A stretch of DNA of 7,477 bases from Cyanobacteria bacterium UBA9971 (GTDB lineage: Bacteria > Cyanobacteriota > Vampirovibrionia > Gastranaerophilales > UBA9971). Within the stretch, counting starts at the first letter, position 1; every line of letters begins with the position of its first letter. Shown piece by piece: positions 4,988 through 7,477 of this stretch. The notes below the pieces were generated by a model. That model saw only the letters and a program-made list of their open reading frames with translations, ran no database searches and was not told the origin of the DNA. The stretch spans positions 4,830-12,306 of the forward strand of contig DNRP01000030.1 of NCBI GenBank assembly GCA_003499955.1, given 5' to 3'. A program made the translations under genes and the position numbers.

Positions 4988-5782
4988 ATGGTAAGTGGTA
5001 TAAACGCGGCAGCATCAGGAATGATGGCACAACAATTAAATATAGACGTTATTTCCAATAATCTTGCTAACGTTAATACACCGGGCTTTAAAGAGCTTAT
5101 ACCTGTGTTTAAAAGAGTAAGTGATATAGCATTACAAGAAAAAAGCAAAGAAGAGGGTTTTAATCAGGATAAAAACCTCGGATCTTTAAGCACCGGCAGT
5201 ACTCTTGATTCTACAATAATTGATTTAAAACAGGGAGCGATGAGAAAAACAGATAATAAACTTGATTTTGCCATTAACGGCAACGGGTTTTTTGTTGTTG
5301 GGACAGAAAATGGCGATAATTATACAAGAAATGGAAGTTTTACGCTTAACGAAGAGGGAACTCTTGTTACAAAAGACGGATACCCTGTTTTAGATGAAAG
5401 CGGATCAGCTATAAAAATTGGTCAGGGGAATACAAATACAGGCATCAGTTTTAATAAATTAAACGTTGCTCCGGACGGAAAAATCTTTTTGGATAAACAA
5501 CCGGTAGGCAAATTAAAAATAGTGGATTTTGAAAAACCTGCTGATTTAATAACAACAGGAAATGCTTTATTTAAAACAGCAAATAGTGATATAAAACCCG
5601 TAGAAGCTAAAAACGGCAAAGTAGAACAGGGTTTTGTAGAAGGTTCAAATTCTAATGTAATAGAAACAATGATTAATACAATTTCTGCGACAAGAACATA
5701 TGAATCACTGTCAAAAGTAGTAAAAACAACAGAAATGACTTTAGGTAAAGCTGTAAATGAAGTTGGTCGTGTAATACAGTAA
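4988..5782 (+). CDS. flgF: Flagellar basal-body rod protein FlgF-like
   Basis: The 264-residue product is a hook-basal body family protein. The N-terminal rod motif is at about residues 3-35 (ASGMMAQQLNIDVISNNLAN, then VNTPGFK). A central NGNGFFVV and YTRNGSFTLNEEGTLV block belongs to the FlgE/F/G domain. The C-terminal motif is at about 212-245 (QGFVEGSNSNVIETMI). It is exported by the flagellar type III system and has no Sec signal. It lies directly before the more canonical flgG, matching the usual flgF-flgG order. That order and its greater divergence favour FlgF over a second FlgG, but the family members are hard to separate by eye. AGGAG (4974-4978) lies inside the end of the transglycosylase gene, nine bases before this ATG, so the two are probably translationally coupled. 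Confidence 0.85.
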   Translation: MVSGINAAASGMMAQQLNIDVISNNLANVNTPGFKELIPVFKRVSDIALQEKSKEEGFNQDKNLGSLSTGSTLDSTIIDLKQGAMRKTDNKLDFAINGNGFFVVGTENGDNYTRNGSFTLNEEGTLVTKDGYPVLDESGSAIKIGQGNTNTGISFNKLNVAPDGKIFLDKQPVGKLKIVDFEKPADLITTGNALFKTANSDIKPVEAKNGKVEQGFVEGSNSNVIETMINTISATRTYESLSKVVKTTEMTLGKAVNEVGRVIQ

Positions 5783-5791
5783 TAATGAATC

Positions 5792-5833
5792 AGATTGCCA
5801 CGGGCAGGCGATAAAAGCCAATTCACAATGATA
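5792..5833. repeat. Possible decayed copy of the terminal palindromic repeat
   Basis: AGATTGCCACG at 5792-5802 matches the reverse complement of the right-edge repeat at 10 of 11 bases, and CACAATGATA at 5824-5833 resembles its other end, CGCAATGACA. The middle is not alignable. This may be an old eroded insertion between flgF and flgG. The match is short, so confidence is low. Confidence 0.25.
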
Positions 5834-5851
5834 AACAAGGGGAGATAAAAA

Positions 5852-6637
5852 ATGTTAAGGTCTTTAACAACAGCAGCAACAGGGATGATGGCGCAGCAGG
5901 TAAATATTGATGTCATTTCCAATAATATAGCAAACGTTAACACTACAGGGTATAAAAAAGTAAGAACAGAGTTTCAAGATTTGCTTTCTCAAACGATAAA
6001 AGCACCCGGAGCTCAAATTGCGCAGGGAACAAACCAGCCGGTGGGAATCCAAATAGGACTTGGTACAAGAACTTCTGCTACGGCAAGAGATTTTGCAGAA
6101 GGCGCGTTCAAATCAACAGGCGGAAAACTGGACGTTGCGATAGAAGGCGACGGTTTTCTGGAGGTTCAAAGAGATGACGGAACCATAGCCTATACAAGAG
6201 ACGGAAGTTTAAAAATGGACGGCAATGGTCAATTGTGTACAAGCGATGGTTTTATTATTCAGCCGCAGGTAACAATTCCGACAAACGCTCTGGATATAAC
6301 AATTACGCCTGACGGAAAAATTTCTGTTACAACACCGGGTACAACAGATCAAACAGAAGTGGGTACTTTAAGATTGGCAAAATTTGCGAACGCAGGCGGT
6401 TTATCTGCTATAGGCAAAAACCTTTACGCTGAAACATCAGCTTCGGGAAAAGCTATAGAAGGAACGGCAAATCAGGAAGGATTCGGTTCTATCCAGCAAG
6501 GGTTTGTTGAAAATTCAAACGTTCAGGTTGTTGAAGAATTAATTAATCTTATTCAGGCGGAAAGAGCTTTTGAGGCAAACTCAAAAATAATTAAATCATC
6601 AGATACAATCTTGCAAATAGCGAACAATTTAAGTTAA
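5852..6637 (+). CDS. flgG: Flagellar distal rod protein FlgG
   Basis: The 261-residue product has the standard FlgG length and motifs: MLRSLTTAATGMMAQQ, then NIDVISNNIANVNTTGYKK in the N-terminal rod helix, GDGFLEVQ with YTRDGSLKMD in the centre, and C-terminal QGFVENSNVQVVEELI with QAERAFEANSKII at about residues 215-247. FlgG forms the distal rod that crosses the periplasm to the hook. It is secreted by the flagellar type III system without a cleaved signal. AAGGGGAG (5837-5844) lies seven bases before the ATG, a strong ribosome site that suits a subunit made in many copies. A 69-base gap separates it from the flgF-like gene, and flgA follows after 35 bases. Confidence 0.95.
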   Translation: MLRSLTTAATGMMAQQVNIDVISNNIANVNTTGYKKVRTEFQDLLSQTIKAPGAQIAQGTNQPVGIQIGLGTRTSATARDFAEGAFKSTGGKLDVAIEGDGFLEVQRDDGTIAYTRDGSLKMDGNGQLCTSDGFIIQPQVTIPTNALDITITPDGKISVTTPGTTDQTEVGTLRLAKFANAGGLSAIGKNLYAETSASGKAIEGTANQEGFGSIQQGFVENSNVQVVEELINLIQAERAFEANSKIIKSSDTILQIANNLS

Positions 6638-6672
6638 TAGCCTTTAACCAGTGTAATAAAAAGGAAAAAACT

Positions 6673-7392
6673 TTGAAAAAAACATTAAAAACAGCAATAA
6701 TAATCTTAATTTTTTTGGCTTTCTCTTGTAAAGCCGGCGCCGCTGTTTTAGATGCAAAGTTTTTAAAAGAAAAAATAAAAAAAGATGTTGAAGAACAAAT
6801 AAAAGCAAACGCAAGCGTAAAAGGGATTATTAAAGTTGAAATAACTGATTTACCTTATGACAAAATAGAAACAAGCGAAGGAAAAAACGGAAAAGTTGAA
6901 ATAGAAACAAAAATAAACCTTAGATTTTTTAATCCGGTAACAATAGTAAGAGTCAACATCCTTGTTAACGGCGAAGAATACAAATCTTTTATCACTCAGG
7001 CAAAAATAAGTGTTTATGACAAAGTATGGGTGGCACAAGATTATATTAAAAGAGGAGAAATCTTAACAAAAGTTGCTCTTGAAGAAAAAGAAATAACTTA
7101 TTTACCTAAAACACTTATAAGAAAAGATTTTGATCCTTATACACACCAGACAAAAAAGAATTATAAACCGGGAGATGTTATAGATTCTAACTATATAGAA
7201 AATATTCCGGCAATAGTTAAAGACAGCCCTGTTTCAGTAATCTTTAAAACACCGTCGGTTTCGATAACTATACCGGCAATAGCTCTTGATAGGGGAAGCA
7301 TCGGGGATTATATAAAAGTAAGAAGTAAAAATTACAGAAAAGATTATATGGGGAAAATTATAGGAGAAAACACAGTTCTGGTTAATATTTGA
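6673..7392 (+). CDS. flgA: Flagellar P-ring assembly chaperone FlgA
   Basis: The 239-residue product begins with a Sec signal peptide: KKTLK, then AIIILIFLAF, with a probable cleavage after AGA (residues 21-23). Cys19 follows LAFS but lacks Leu at -3, so a lipoprotein is unlikely. A SAF domain spans about residues 118-178 (VWVAQDYIKRGEILT to PGDVIDSNYI), followed by the C-terminal FlgA region ending at GENTVLVNI. FlgA is a periplasmic chaperone for assembly of the FlgI P ring, so the cell should be a diderm. flgH and flgI would be expected downstream, outside the window. The start is TTG at 6673, with AAAAGGA about seven bases upstream. No ATG or GTG in frame would preserve the signal peptide, which supports the TTG. 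Confidence 0.88.
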   Translation: MKKTLKTAIIILIFLAFSCKAGAAVLDAKFLKEKIKKDVEEQIKANASVKGIIKVEITDLPYDKIETSEGKNGKVEIETKINLRFFNPVTIVRVNILVNGEEYKSFITQAKISVYDKVWVAQDYIKRGEILTKVALEEKEITYLPKTLIRKDFDPYTHQTKKNYKPGDVIDSNYIENIPAIVKDSPVSVIFKTPSVSITIPAIALDRGSIGDYIKVRSKNYRKDYMGKIIGENTVLVNI

Positions 7393-7397
7393 TAATA

Positions 7398-7477
7398 ATG
7401 TCATTGCGAGGAGGTGCAAAGCACCGACGCGGCAATCTAAAATAAACAACAATAATAAAATAAATTATGGATTGCTT
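7398..7477. repeat. Dispersed palindromic (MITE/REP-like) repeat, cut by the window end
   Basis: The element starts with TGTCATTGCGAGGAGG. An inner hairpin GGTGC (7413-7417), loop AAA, GCACC (7421-7425) lies inside an outer stem ATTGC (7403-7407) with GCAAT (7432-7436). After an A/T spacer, GGATTGCTT at 7469-7477 looks like the start of the inverted second half. From memory, CATTGCGAGGAG...GCGGCAATC units that pair with a GGATTGCTTCG...CTCGCAATGAC half are dispersed in many bacterial genomes. It begins six bases after the flgA stop and is more G/C-rich than its surroundings. It could also act as a 3' RNA hairpin. Confidence 0.7.

Noticed and set aside
5422..5943. 173-codon open frame on the - strand across the flgF-flgG boundary
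   Set aside because: It is antisense to two well-supported flagellar genes, has no ribosome site or recognisable domain, and its length follows from the codon use of the sense genes.
4988..5952. Direct DNA repeat between the starts of flgF and flgG
   Set aside because: The similarity (ASGMMAQQ to NVNT region) is ordinary paralogy of rod proteins, not a mobile or recombination repeat.
7234..7452. 72-codon open frame on the - strand over the flgA end and the repeat
   Set aside because: It runs through the palindromic repeat and antisense to flgA; the product looks like translated repeat sequence.

Overview
The window is AT-rich and every convincing gene is on the + strand. It joins a chromosome-replication locus (putative oriC, dnaN, recF, an ORF6N-domain gene, a dciA-like gene) to the start of a flagellar rod operon (lytic transglycosylase, flgF, flgG, flgA). 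FlgA, a periplasmic P-ring chaperone, indicates an outer membrane and a flagellated diderm. The AT-rich coding, the cyanobacterial-like DnaA-box form (TTTTCTACA), and a TGTCATTGCGAGGAG-type palindromic repeat at the right edge would fit a non-photosynthetic Cyanobacteriota relative (Vampirovibrionia/Gastranaerophilales). That placement is an inference and other AT-rich diderms remain possible.

Layout. Bases 1-325 hold no gene and look like a replication origin: TGTTCAAAA direct repeats, two exact TTTTCTACA boxes, a CTA trinucleotide run resembling DnaA-trios, then a pure A/T segment. C strongly exceeds G up to about base 230. Next come dnaN (326-1438) and recF (1448-2587), tightly spaced. An ORF6N-domain gene (2604-3182) sits between recF and a DUF721/DciA-like gene (3191-3835) that carries a C-terminal zinc ribbon. 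A 76-residue orphan gene (3944-4174) with the best Shine-Dalgarno site in the window is followed by a strong intrinsic terminator (4241-4269). A short structured leader then precedes the flagellar genes: transglycosylase (4381-4986), flgF-like (4988-5782), flgG (5852-6637) and flgA (6673-7392). The window ends inside a dispersed palindromic repeat (from about 7398).

How the parts work together. The left half supplies origin melting, the sliding clamp, gap repair and helicase loading. The right half builds the flagellar rod: a muralytic enzyme likely opens peptidoglycan, FlgF and FlgG form the rod, and FlgA chaperones the P ring.

The most unusual signals are (i) two adjacent palindromes inside the ORF6N gene, exactly 14 codons apart, whose sequence differences are compensated on opposite arms, and (ii) the origin architecture upstream of dnaN.
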